The translations under genes and the position numbers were made by a program. The notes below the pieces were generated by a model, which was not told the origin of the DNA, did no database searches, and worked only from the letters and a program-made list of their open reading frames with translations. Source: Acephala macrosclerotiorum (Eukaryota > Ascomycota > Leotiomycetes > Helotiales > Mollisiaceae). Taken from it: a stretch of DNA of 64,000 nt. Location of the stretch: positions 186,001-250,000 of the forward strand of contig MU119222.1 in NCBI GenBank assembly GCA_014904845.1, given 5' to 3'. Positions 45,961 through 57,081 of the stretch are shown piece after piece (position 1 is the first letter of the stretch; each line of letters begins with the position of its first letter).

Positions 45961-46036
45961 ACAAACTGTGACTAGAAAAACGTCAGAACTACAATGGAAA
46001 CTTCGAAGAACAAAAAAACAGATTCACGGGGCCGGG

Positions 46037-46284
46037 CTCTCCACCGGAGAAAAAAGTGGCCGATTTTGTCAAAGTGCGCAAATGCGACAATCTGCAATAT
46101 TGCCAATAAACAATTAACAAATCTTACAATATTTTTTATGTGCATGTACATTAGCTATTTTTTGAAGTATTCCCGTAGTTGCAGAGGTTTTAGGGCATGG
46201 AACGTCGAGAAATAAAGTGTTGAGTACTTTGGATTTTGGTGTTCTCGCGTGCCAAAGTCGGCCACTTTTTTCTCCGGTGGAGAG
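46037..46284. mobile_element. MITE-like element with 32-bp inverted ends
   Basis: The arm CTCTCCACCGGAGAAAAAAG, continuing TGGCCGATTTTG (46037-46068), is repeated inverted at 46253-46284 with a single mismatch. Weaker similarity (CCGG-rich) extends outward on both sides. The 184-bp centre is AT-rich without an open frame. The target duplication is unclear. Confidence 0.65.
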
Positions 46285-46961
46285 GCCGGGGTCGCAGTTT
46301 CCCTCCTTTCTCTTGCCGAAGTGTAGCGAACCAATGAAAAATATGCCACGTGATCTTACACCAACCCTCCTCCCAGTCGCACTGCGACTGCCACCTTCGG
46401 TGTCTCGGCGACGGCGAGGAAGTTTGCATTTGCTGCAAATTCTCAGCAATTAAAACAAAGTGCTTTCAGACCCAAAAATAACGACGATGAGCACAATTGA
46501 ACAGTCGCGAATTGAAGTCAAGTGCACTGCACTGCGACCGGCGAACTTACCACCACGACATGGTCGATCGCGGAAGCAGCGACAAAAAGAATAGAAAAGA
46601 GACGGGTCAGTCCATTGGGGTGTCAGGATTACTTACTTGTGTGGCGATGCTCTCCTACACATCTGAGGTTGTGGTGGTGGAGGGATGGAGAGAGAGCAGT
46701 GGAACTGGGAGCGAGGAGGGGCAGTTAAAGGGCTTGTGGAGTGATCGAAATTGAGTGAGTCACAATAAATATGTCTGACTTCATGAAAGTGCAGTACCAT
46801 CGTTAAGTTATTGACGATACTACTTCGGGTGTGGCCTGAACTCTATTTAAGGTCCAACGGCTGGCAAACCCAATGGAAAACGACAACCACGAAAGAAATC
46901 TAGGGGACTTGGATTTCAGAACAGCGTACCAGATATCTACTCTGAGATATTCCGCGGACAT
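46285..46961. other. Intergenic, no gene seen
   Basis: Only short open frames without support. Confidence 0.4.
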
Positions 46962-47165
46962 CATACTCGTTCGATTTCAAGTGGAAGTCGCGACCTTCGG
47001 ACAAAATATACTTTAAGCTAACTTGGCCAACCAGAAGTCAGCACACTCTCAACTCCGTCATGACGACAAGCAATGGAACTACAAAATGACTCTGACTCAC
47101 ACACGAGAGGATAGGTGGTAGAAACTTCTGGCTTCAAAGTGGATTCAGAAAACCTCATTACGCTG
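46962..47165 (+). repeat. Dispersed repeat, copy A (pairs with 50114-50325)
   Basis: It shares blocks with the other copy in the same order and direction: TACTCGTTCGA, TTTCAAGTGGAAG, GACCTT..GGACAAAA.ATACTTT.AGCTAA, CTCTCAACT.CG, and CTTCTGGCTTCAA / CTCTGGCTTCAA near the end. The two copies bracket the ankyrin gene. Confidence 0.6.
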
Positions 47166-47356
47166 ATCACTCGAGTTCTCCTTTCTTTGCGTTCTGTTAA
47201 GCCTGTGCGGCTTGAAGCCCCGCTCGTAGCTCGTGACCCTTGCCCTCTTGCGTTCTGGCAGCAAGTCGTTGCAATTCGTGAACTATTTTGAATGAGGTAA
47301 GATAATGCTTGATAAATAGGATGATGATATAAATGCGAAGTATTTTTGGGTACAAG

Positions 47357-49561
47357 TTACAGATATAATGTACAAAACAGAGTAACGAAGGCAAGAACTG
47401 CACCAATCAAGAGACATGGCCAAACCACGCTCAGGATTCGTGGAGTCGCCTCAGGTACCAAATTCTCCAGTGCTTTGTCCTCGGCCAGCGAACAATCTTC
47501 ACATTCCTGGCTGTCAAATTCAAACACAACTTCACACTGGTCCAAAGGCCCAATCCAAATGCACGGCGCCTTTTCGCCGTCTTCTCCAAATTGAAACAAA
47601 GCGGTCTTCTTCCTGACCCATTTACCACGTTTATTGTCCCAAAATTTCGAATATGAGAATCCTTGGAACTTTTCTTGTTGTCTCTGTGCCAGCTTGTGGA
47701 AATCTAAGTCATGACAATTGCTCAGCATCTCAAGCCATTTGTCGCCATGCCAGTATTGGCTGAGATACTCGTATAACGGAACACGGATGCTGTTCTTCCA
47801 TGAGCGGCTTTTGAGCAAAGCTTCAGAAATTCCAACGCCATAGGGGTCTTGGTGGAAGAGGAAGTAATAGCAGAAAAGCAGGAGTGAGCTTGAGCACCGC
47901 GAAACGGGGGTATCGCCTGCCTCTTGCGCCCCTCCATCAACGTTAGATGCAGCATATTTGCGTGGCCGTGGAAGTCGCAGTGGACCTTGCAGCATCGTCA
48001 TGATTTGTTCATCAGTCATTGACTCCTCGGTCTCGATGCTGGAGTTCCATATCCCGACAACACTCTGATAGTTGGCTTCTGGATGAACGATGACTGACTC
48101 TTTGTTACTTATATTGAGCCATTGCTGAACAGTCTGGTACATGCCATCTGCAAGGATGGTGAAGTCTTGAGTGAGTTCCACTGGAACTCTGGTTTGCCAT
48201 GTTAGCTGTTGTGGCTTTCATGTAGACAGTTTTCTCACGAGTGCAGGTTAAGGAAAATACTTACAGCTTGCCATATTTTGGATGCTCACAAAGACTGTAC
48301 TCCACGCCACAATCTTGGAGAAGCTTATATATGTCATATCTATAACTGGCTGCTGCGACCTATGGATTTTCTGAATAAGTATGAAGATGCCACGCGTTGT
48401 GGATTCTACTTACATGGAGGAGTGTGATGCCGGACGCTGTTTGGTCAAATGGACTCGCTATGCCGGCATCGAAGGCTTGTCGAATGATAGTCTCGTCCTT
48501 TGTGGCACATGTTCTGAAGATTGGAGCGATATCTGATACGATTCTGGTCATGCGAAATGTGTAAGTCCATTGACCTAACGCCCATTTACTTTCTACTGTG
48601 AATGATTTTTGGAGAATTGGAAGGTGTATTGTGATGACTCGGGACCTTTGGAGCGTTGTTGGATCATCCCATGGCTGCCGTTTAGAAGTTCTCCAAGATA
48701 TTCTTCCTATGATTCTCCCAGTCTTTTGGAGGTATTTCCGCTAAGGAGAATTGAGAGGCAGTTGCAGAAGCCACAGCAAGACATCCGATCCGCATATTTG
48801 GTAGCCTTTTGTGCTGATTGTTTTTCCATGCTTTAAATGCTTCTTTCTACTATGTTGGAAATTCGAATGTGAAGTCTGGGACTCTGGGACTAGTTTTGGA
48901 GTCGATAGTTCAGACTGAAGAACAAACTTCATCTCGATGTCTGATCGTAAGTCGGAAAATTGCTGGAGGACCCTCTCCGAGCAGCGCTCTCTGACCTGAT
49001 ATTAGCATTTGTTTTCAAGTACTTTGAAGAAAGCATACTCTATCATGAACGAAGCGACGTTGATGGCTAATAACAGAGTCGCTTTTGCCTGCTCTAGTTT
49101 CCTTGAAAATTCTGTCATTTTCGGCTTCTTCAGCGCCGCTTTGAAACTAGTCACCCTCCGTCTCCTCTGAAATCCGTCTTGCAAATCATTGGCAAACTCC
49201 GACATTCTGCAAACATGTCTCTGGCATTGTTGAAGAGCGGCAAGAACTGAAGAAATCTGGACCGGGTCCGGGCCACCTGGGGAACGAAGCTGAACCCTGG
49301 AATCCATATGTTAGAGTGTCACGACATAATTGTAAGCAAAGTGACTTACGCTCGCCTGAGCCCACTCAGGATACCTGCCAAAAGATCCAACTCGCAAATA
49401 ATATGCTCTACCTCCCAGGGCGCATCCTTCATTCCTTTCCAGAATTCTTTGATATTATCTATGGTTTCAACGATTTGAAGCGTGATTGACACTGCTGCCA
49501 TCACATTAGCAGCAACCGCGAAGACCTCCGTATTAAGCGAATGGTTTGAAAGTTGAATCAC
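47357..49561 (-). CDS. HeLo-like N-terminal / ankyrin / transmembrane protein, about 657 codons over at least 5 exons, with an in-frame TAG
   Basis: The exons I support are 49350-49561, 49039-49296, 48414-48990, 48265-48359 and 47357-48188; all junctions keep frame. The first two exons encode the helical N-terminal domain found in fungal STAND/NLR-type and ankyrin proteins (AVAANVMAAVSITLQIVETI, KDAPWEVEHIICELDLLAGI, SRKLEQAKATLLLAINVASF). A middle part resembles the linker of that family (FTVESKWALGQWTYTFRM), followed by ankyrin-like sequence (TASGITLLHVAAASYRYDIY, then KLLQDCGVEY). The C-terminal exon ends in a hydrophobic helix (ILSVVWPCLLIGAVLAFVTL). An in-frame TAG lies at 48741-48743; it may be a nonsense change or the end of a short intron. 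The start is uncertain because the first exon has only a GTG, so a further 5' exon is likely. The role is probably non-self recognition or cell death. Confidence 0.7.
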
Positions 49562-50113
49562 TACAACTGAAAAGAGAAATAGAACGCGAGCTGTTCAATC
49601 CATCCTTGAACAAAATATGAGCGATGCGAACGATCTCACCGAAAATATAGAAAAGAGATCGACGAGGCCGAATCAAGGGGTAAACAATTAGTTGAATTGA
49701 GGGCTTATTATCCTCCCGAGCCTCGTCAAAGCATGTGGCTGAGGGTGGTTTTGGAAGGTGACAACGCTGTACCCCATGCATGCGGCACGGAAGAACCCAC
49801 TGATTGGGAAATTCTCCGGCCCGCTCATCGACCTGGGAAGGCTACTTGGTAATTCCTTTGATCCGGAAACAGGGTGTGCAGCCCATAATTGGCTCCTTGC
49901 TGCAGCATCTCGCCTGCCTCTGCATATTTTCCATTTTAGGACTAGGGACTTCGGAGTCCTAGCATCTCTTCCAGGCTTTCGTTGTGTTCTAAACTTTGCA
50001 AAAATGTTGGCTTTAGTGCGCGGGAAATATCAAAATCCAATCCGATAGCAGCGGCGACAGAAGTCATAAGGGATTGAAAAACTTCTAGAAGGCCCAAAAG
50101 GGGCGAGGAAATG
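49562..50113. other. Upstream region of the ankyrin gene
   Basis: A plausible intron (GTGAGA near 49640 to TTTTCAG or TTGTAG near 49562-49570, minus strand) could join a 5' exon to the gene. That exon's coding status is unresolved. No separate gene is seen. Confidence 0.4.
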
Positions 50114-50325
50114 CAGCCTTACTCGTTCGAATTTCAAGTGGAAGCCGTGAGCGACCTTTTGGACAAAACATACTTTCAGCTAAGGTTAGCTCAGCCGACC
50201 AAAAATCAGCAACCTCTCAACTTCGGCACAACGCAACGCAATAGAAATAGCAAAAGACTCTATCCTCACGCGCGAAAGCATATGCGCGCGGAGCCTCTGG
50301 CTTCAATCATAAATCTAGAAACCTG
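50114..50325 (+). repeat. Dispersed repeat, copy B (pairs with 46962-47165)
   Basis: Same block order as copy A in direct orientation, roughly 3.15 kb away. It lies between the ankyrin gene and the desaturase gene. Confidence 0.6.
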
Positions 50326-50708
50326 ATTCCTCTCCATACCCCTTATCTCTCCTCCCTTTTTCTTTAAGGGAGCGGCTCGGCCCCAACCAAAGCGTCATTT
50401 CAAGGTCCCTGCCCTTGCACCCAACCTCGAAATGAAATGAAGATTGATAAATGGCAAATAGTTTAGATGTGAAAAAACTAATTTGAGATAGCACTTGCTG
50501 TGAGAATTGACATCTGGATAGGGTAAACATGCTGCATGACGGTTCAATGAGAGCTTCGAACCGGGAATGATGGCAAGGGGAACGCACTTGGAGCTGCAGG
50601 TATGAGATTCGCTTTTTCTATTGGTGACATTCGACGAGAGTAGTTCGTACAGACAAGCTTGCAACCCCAACAACGCCAATAATGTATAAATAAAACCATC
50701 TGGACATT
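50326..50708. other. 3' region of the desaturase gene
   Basis: No gene seen. Confidence 0.4.
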
Positions 50709-52143
50709 CTAACCTGTTGCATATATCGACATTACCGGGAGCCCTTGAGCCTTGACCTCTTTCCGTTTCCACGCCTCAACCTCGACACCGCCTCGCAATA
50801 CGCCTATCCTCATGGTCGACAAGAGGTTATGTGCCGCATTCGTGTGGTTGTAGATGCCGCCATTGAACATCGCCGTAGCATCCTTGCCAATCGCCATCCC
50901 AATCATCGCCTTTCCACCCGGATGATCCTTGATGAAGTCTTTCACGTCATGAATGACCCCAGCAACAGCAACCAAAGCCTCTCCATTAAGTGCACGCTCC
51001 TTGTAATCATCCCAGTCAATCAGTGGCAGATCTTCCACCGGAATTCCCCAGTTGATAGTGCATCTTTTCTGATCAAGCTTCTTCTGCATTTGTTGCAATC
51101 TTCCTTTCTCGATCTCGTTCCGACGGCAGGTCTTGAGGTCGCTTGCTAGGCCGATTTGCTTCCATAGCCAGATGCACCATTTGGTTGGATCGTATTGATA
51201 CCATTGAATTGCGTTACGGTAATCTGAGGGAAATTCGTGGTGGAAGTTGTGGTAGCCTTCTCCGAGTGTGACGAAGGCGGTGATCACATGGTCTCGAGGG
51301 GAGTTGCGGTCATCGAATGGTTGATCTCCAAGCCCTATTGAGGAAAATAGCGATGTCAGATACACATGCATAGAATTACAGGAAGAAAAAGGGTAGTTTT
51401 CCCCCGAGAGGTGAGACCTACAGTGGGCGAGCGAATTGACGCAGAATGTTGCCTGCTGCACAACGAAGAGCCGAAGGATACCAGCATAAATGAGTCCTCC
51501 CATCCAATCACCCCAGCCTAGACCCGCGACAAACATTGGGAATAGAAAAGCCATCGAGATAGCAACGCTGACAAAATGGCGATGCTGCCAGAGGACGAGA
51601 GGATCGTTGTTAAGATCAGAAATATCCACTCTGCCAATGTCCTGTGGGTTCTGCTTGAAGATCATCCAACCCATATGCGAGTATAAAATGCCCTTCTGGA
51701 CCGAGTAAGGATCCTTGAGAGTATCGGTATATCGGTGATGTGCGCGATGGTTACGGGACCACCAGCGAATCGACCCCTGAACTGCACCTCCTCCCACAGC
51801 TGCGAGAAAAATTTGAATAGGAAGAGTAGCGGTATATGAAGTATGAGACCATAGCCTGTGGTACCCTGTTCTGGTAAGCTTTTGATAACACTATGGGATG
51901 AAGTTGAGTACCTGCTGTGATTCCAAGTCCAGTCAGAAAGTAATAGATCAGAGCCCATATTCCCGTCTTCCAGAGCAATGGCGTGTAAAAAGCCGTGATG
52001 AGACCGGCGAGAGGGATTCCAGCAACAAATATGATATTGATCCATGCAACATGTTCATGCCAATTTGAAATTGTGATGGGCTGCGTCGAGATATGTGCCT
52101 TCTTGGAAGTCTCCTTGGGCTTAGCTAGTGTTGGTGAAGCCAT
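50709..52143 (-). CDS. OLE1: Delta-9 acyl-CoA desaturase with C-terminal cytochrome b5 domain, 433 aa, 3 exons
   Basis: The exons are 51912-52143, 51422-51865 and 50709-51334, with introns of 46 and 87 bp. The 87-bp intron is a multiple of three and has no stop, so it can be misread as coding; splicing gives the family sequence [20 protein letters not shown]. The enzyme inserts the first double bond into palmitoyl- and stearoyl-CoA in the ER membrane using O2 and electrons from cytochrome b5. Three histidine boxes are visible: HRLWSH (80-85), HRAHH (117-121) and HNFHH (254-258). Four hydrophobic helices are expected. The C-terminal cytochrome b5-like domain has the haem-site HPGG at 363-366. 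The protein is shorter at the N-terminus than yeast Ole1. The start ATG is at 52143. Confidence 0.94.
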
Positions 52144-52989
52144 ATTTGAGAGTTGGCGTAGATTTTTCTTGACTAGAAATGAAAGACGACAACGACGGAA
52201 ACCAAGAAGACTGATGTAATGACAGACAAGGCATCTCCATCAGCATAATATGGAAGGCCATCTTGGATATGTCGTGATGGTGTTTTGTTGGGACTTTCAA
52301 CAAAACTCAACATGGGTCGATTTCTGATGCCTGGGAGAACATTCCGCCGGCGTGGGCCGCTTCAAATTCTTGGTTGACGGAAAACATGCAATTCATCGAC
52401 CCACAACTTAGTCGCATCGCACGTTGTCCCAGATTAAATTATAGGGTTCGACGCCACAATGGTACCTGTTTCGTGGATCTCGAAGCATTGAAAAAGCAGT
52501 GAGAAAGCATTGAATGAGCGGCAGTCTCATCAAGATTGAAAACCGGAAACCCACACGTGAATTTAACGGAAAAGCTCTCAACCAAACTGCATTTCAGTAT
52601 ATCCAGTCCAAGGAGAATCGCGCTATCCTACAAAGGAACTCACATCGTGCTTTCGTTGGTGCCATTCATCCACGAACTTTATGCAAGGTGGCAACTCGTC
52701 AGGTGACTTCATGGACGTAAGGATCTGACTCCCTCAGCCATATGAAGCCTGCCCTATCCTCAGCTGAGGAATCATATGCTTCGTGTGAAATAGTGACCGA
52801 ATTTCTGTTTTGTTGAGGCCAGCACATGAATTCGCATCCCTTGGAAAAATGGGAAAGATGAAGGCTTGGGAAGGTGACAATCTTCACTGTGGTCAAGCGA
52901 GTGCGAGGCGCTATTCTCTAAATGGACACGCTAAATTCTCTCGGGAGGAATTGCTTCAAGTGGGACTTTGACGCACAATTAAATTTCTA
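52144..52989. other. Intergenic; promoter side of the desaturase
   Basis: No gene supported. A short open frame at 52514-52720 is unconvincing. Confidence 0.45.
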
Positions 52990-53740
52990 TCAGGAACTTA
53001 ATAGCTCCTATCGATACACTGTCAACAACGAATTTGTACGCTTCTTCAATATCTTCGAACGCAAGTTCTAGATGCTATAGTTAGCCGAGACACTCTGTCA
53101 ACGGAGACAAAGTCCTTACGATGGGTGAACATTGGGGCGGGATTCTTGTCAATGGCAATGATCACCGATGGATAGTACAGTTGGGCAGTGAGGATGGCAG
53201 CGAGGCCGATTGGCCCAACTCCCATAGCCGCAACGGCACATCCAGGCTGAACTTTGCCCCTCAGTACCCCGACTTAGAACCTTGAGGAAAAGACATCGCT
53301 CAACAGCACCATCGCTTTAGCATCCGCATCTTCAGAAATCAGATGCATAAAGCCATCGTCATAGGGAACTTGAGTGTACTCCGCTTGCAGTCCATCCAGA
53401 GTACGTCCCAATTGCTACCTCCGGTGATATAATGGCTAGGCATCGATCTTCAACAATACTCGCAAGCCGGGCAAGCGCTAATGCACATAACAATAGCTCT
53501 GTCGCCGACTTTAAAGTTCTTGACATTGGCGTCGACTGCTTCAATGTACCCAATCCCTTCATGTCAGAGAATACAGCCTATTCCACTTTCCCTATGGACA
53601 CCATCGCGAACATGGACGTCGGTGCCACAGATGCCGGTATGCGAGACTTTGACGATAGCATCGGTGGGGGGCTAAATGACCGGCTTAGGATATCTACGAG
53701 CTTGACGTTACCGATTGAAGTCCAGGAAAGTGCTCTCATG
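52990..53740 (-). pseudogene. Zinc-type (MDR) alcohol dehydrogenase, decayed
   Basis: Read on the minus strand, family blocks appear in the correct order but in different frames with stops between. There is the N-terminal MRALSWTSIGNVKLVDI; the catalytic-zinc segment TGICGTDVHVRDGV; NVKNFKVGDRAIV; a CISACPACEYC piece of the structural-zinc loop; AEYTQVPYDDGFMH; LLSDV; then GKVQPGCAVAAMGVGPIGLA and AILTAQLYYPSVIIAID. The stretch between the zinc loop and the coenzyme fold is shortened, and the C-terminal part is only faintly recognisable (FEDIEEAYKFVVDS). Several independent lesions mean no functional enzyme is made. A strong G-quadruplex motif lies about 190 bp upstream of the lost start. Confidence 0.85.
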
Positions 53741-55030
53741 GTAGTGGCTGACATCGTGAAATTTCAGGACGTCGAAAGGTCTGCGTTTAACCATACCAAG
53801 AGCACATGAATCGTGCGTAGTCTGATTCATGGAATATCTGCCGAGAACTGAGATCGACGCATGTTAAGAATATTTGTTTTAGCTACGCCGGAAGTTTATT
53901 ATGTCCTGGGTCGGTGATGGAAGGTATCTAGAGGGAGGGGTGGGTGGGTAGGGTCTTCGGTTCGAGGTGAGATGAGGGAGCCAAGTTCTAATTCAGTCAA
54001 AGTCTTGAAATAGCAGTATCAACCCGTGTGAGCCTTCTAGTACCTTCTAAGCCACGCACAGCAAGAGTGCGCGACCTACTACTCATCCGGTCCTCTGCTC
54101 GATCTCTCCTCAGGCTCCTCCTTCCGTACCTCACCTTATACCAGCACCGACTTCCCCAATTGCATTCCCAACCCTCGAAGACAGCGACCAACCCCCCATC
54201 CCCATCTCAGATAATCGGCACGTCTACCACTTCGGGCGATATAAAACTTGTCGCGGCCCTTACCCATCTCGTCGCGCGACCTGGGTAAGCAACTACTTAG
54301 CTCCGACGCTTCAAATGACCTATATAAGACTAGTCAATGCTCTAGGGTATTTCTTTTCGTGATCCAGCAAAGGAAGGGAAGTGGAAGCGAAATGGTTGAA
54401 ATAGGGACACAACCTATACCCCACTTTCCCAAAACCCCAAGCTAAAGATAACGTCACAGATAAGAGGTTTCTAGTGTCTGAAAGATCCCAGGCCGGATAA
54501 TTGGACCATGTTCCTTTGGTACTAGCTTCATACTTACACTTTGACATCGTCCTCCACTTGCGGGACCGCAACTTCGCCGATTCTCGAGTATACTCTATAC
54601 TAACAACATATACATTATTTCAGGTCAAGTAGGGCTGATCCTAGCATACACTGGAACGAGCGAAGAATCCTCACACTGAATGCTCCGGATGGATTTGAGT
54701 TTACTTGAACTCAAGCAGACCCGAACCAGCGGTACGTCTTCTTTTTCATCTTTGAGGACGTTGAAGGTGTCAGTCATCATCGACGTCTAGGACGCTCGCC
54801 GCTTTGATGTTTGGGCGTGGATTTACGTTTTGATGGGACTTTGAGCAAAAGGTTCATCACCAGTCCCAAGAAACATTGAAGTCAAGATATGCAATTTAGA
54901 AGCTTTACACATAAAATCCCAAACAGCTTAACGAATGACACCAACAACCCAAAATGTCTCGAATTCCGTACCAGATCTAATTCTTGTTCTTGCCTTCGTA
55001 TATTGATACCATCTTGTCACCACCCTCGAC
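53741..55030. other. Intergenic with a G-quadruplex motif
   Basis: No gene seen. It contains the G-tract run at 53933-53953 described separately. Confidence 0.45.
53933..53953 (+). promoter_or_regulatory. G-quadruplex-forming motif
   Basis: Five G tracts (GGG-A-GGGG-T-GGG-T-GGG-TA-GGG) with loops of 1-2 nt satisfy the strict G4 pattern with one spare tract. Very short loops predict a stable parallel structure. Function is not known. Confidence 0.75.
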
Positions 55031-55546
55031 TTAAGCCAAACCAGTCAAAGAACACGCCGTAGGTCTAACAGCCGCCAAACCCGCACCAGGATCCGCCTGC
55101 GTAAGGTAGGTGTCAATAGCAGGCAGCACATTTGTGCACCGATTCAGATTAATAGCCGTAACAATCCCCTGGATTTCCGCTTGCGACATCGAAGCACCAT
55201 TATTCGCCAAATTCATCAGTCCCGAAACTACCAACATGAACGTGCCTTCAGTGACAAGAACATTGTTTGCGCCTTGGATGTCAACGTTGGTGCCGAGGAG
55301 TTGGGCGTCGATGACCATCTTGTGGGTGAGTTCGTTTAGTTCGTTGGAGAGTGCGGTGCTGGCGAGTGCGGTGAGGGTGGTGCCGCTTACAGTGGGTGCA
55401 GTGTCGAGGAAGGAAGAGACGAGGCTGGTGTCTGCTTCCCAGTTATCGGCTGCGGTGGCGAGGTCTTCTCGGGGAATGAGGGGGGCACTGAGGGCGATGC
55501 TAGGAAGGAGAGCAGCAATGAGGGCCGTGGTGATGGAATACTGCAT
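55031..55546 (-). CDS. Small secreted protein, 171 aa, unknown function
   Basis: A single exon with a typical signal peptide (MQYSITTALIAALLPSIALS, cleavage likely after ALSA). The mature part is Ala/Leu/Thr-rich and probably all-helical (NELNELTHKMVIDAQLLGTN, TFMLVVSGLMNLANNG), with only two cysteines, both near the end (NRC and TAC), which could form one disulphide. The upstream DNA has pyrimidine/purine runs suited to a strong promoter. It resembles the small secreted proteins abundant in ascomycetes; a role at the cell surface or towards a host is only a guess. No membrane anchor. Confidence 0.8.
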   Translation of the reverse strand: MQYSITTALIAALLPSIALSAPLIPREDLATAADNWEADTSLVSSFLDTAPTVSGTTLTALASTALSNELNELTHKMVIDAQLLGTNVDIQGANNVLVTEGTFMLVVSGLMNLANNGASMSQAEIQGIVTAINLNRCTNVLPAIDTYLTQADPGAGLAAVRPTACSLTGLA

Positions 55547-56280
55547 TTTGAATGTAGGATTGCAGTGAGTCGAACTGTAGCTTGAACTGAAAAGAGGTGT
55601 AGTGAATAGTATTGTAGTTTGAAGTTGTTTTTGATGTGAGGTCTTGTACTGAGACTTAGAGTAGCTATGATGATTGATGGCTTGTTGATCTTCATATCAG
55701 AGGAGAAGACTCATCTTTATATTCCATCCGCAATCTACAAATACATGAGATATACTGCGGATGCGAAAAGCTTGGGAATAATCAATCCTTTCCCTACGTA
55801 AGACATAGATGTATTTTGGAAATAGATGCTTGAAGTTATTTTAGGTATTATACAATTAGAACTTAGATACCTTTAAGTACGAGAAAAATGACTACGCGCA
55901 CTAGAATTCGTACTCAACTTGAATAATGTATGGTATAAGAAGGTACTACTTATGCGAATGCGATGCTTACCTAAAGCTATTTTAGTGATAGAGCTGAGCC
56001 TCGCGAATTTTAACGTACATTTTTGGCTCGCAGGCGAGACAGCGAATGAAAGCACTCGATTTCAACAAAATAAGATTCGAGCAAGTCGAAATGGGATTGG
56101 GTGAAGACTGCCGAGTACTATTAGAAGAGGATGAGGATCGAAGGAAGATAAATGTGTTAAAAGAGTTTTTGGGCATGAAGTCGCATATAGCAAGCAACCA
56201 CTATAGAAACGTCACGGTACCTATTTATGCTGTCTCAGTGCATATGCACTCGCTAAAATAGAAATCCTCGCCCTTTGATT
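55547..56280. other. Upstream region of the secreted-protein gene and intergenic DNA
   Basis: Open frames at 56046-56261 and nearby have no support. Normal composition gives way to AT-rich DNA at about 56290. Confidence 0.4.
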
Positions 56281-56289
56281 GGCTCAAGA

Positions 56290-56535
56290 TAAAGTACTTA
56301 ATACGTATTTTTATATTAATATTATATTAATTTTTTTTTACGACGGGAATAATAATTATTAAAATTCGTATTTATAAATTTATTAATTATTTTAAAATTT
56401 TAAAATTTTTATAAAATATTTAATAAAAATTAAATTATATAATTAAAAAAAAGTATACGATTAATAAATATTATTACGTTATTAATTAATTAATATTTTT
56501 TAAGTTTTGTAATAACAAATTTTAATATCGTAGTT
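56290..56535. repeat. AT-rich RIP-type block
   Basis: Almost entirely A/T with isolated CG. It directly precedes the palindromic island, as at the other copies. Confidence 0.55.
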
Positions 56536-56690
56536 GTTACGGGAAACTCTCCACATTCACGTGCTACGCACGTGACCTCCACTGTCTATATATAGTCGAG
56601 CTCTCGATTTAATGGATCATCATTTTAATCTTCATCTATATTACACACACCTACTCACTTGCGTGATAGTAGTTTTCGAAAATTCGTAAC
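56536..56690 (+). repeat. Dispersed palindromic island, copy 3
   Basis: It begins GTTACGGGAAACTC; the palindrome CACGTGCTACGCACGTG is at 56558-56574; then TGTCTATATATAGTCGAGCT, ATCATCATTTTAATCTTCAT and ACACACCTACTCACTTGCGT. The segment closes with TTCGTAAC, so the 155-bp unit starts GTTACG and ends CGTAAC, a possible short inverted terminus. Confidence 0.8.
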
Positions 56691-57081
56691 AAAAATAATA
56701 TAAGTAAAAGCCCTGGTAACAACGTGTAAAAGGGTTTCAAAGCGCCATCGAAAATATTGGGTTGCAATTTTTCTTTTACTTCTTTTACTACCGTCTTTCG
56801 TCTCGTGTCGAGGAATTCCGACTTCGACCTTGATTCAAGTAAAGAGCCAATACAAATAATACGCGAATTCGATGAATGCTTCGTGCATTCTCCGTTAGAT
56901 TTATATTCACAGTGGAATAAAGGGATTTAGGAGAATAATCTACTTTCTGAATTGTTTATTGAGGAGAGATCAATGTCCCCTCTCAGATGAATTCCCTGTC
57001 AAGACCTGCTCCTCCCGCCCCAACCACCCCACAAAATGGCACAAATCCAGTCAATCCGAAGTACAAGGATACTATGATCAC
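56691..57081. other. Intergenic; 3' side of the kinase gene
   Basis: No gene seen. Confidence 0.45.

Noticed and set aside
51335..51421. Continuous reading frame through the desaturase region suggesting no second intron
   Set aside because: The 87-bp segment is a multiple of three without stops, but removing it restores the conserved [10 protein letters not shown] block and it has GTAGGT/AATAG borders, so it is an intron.
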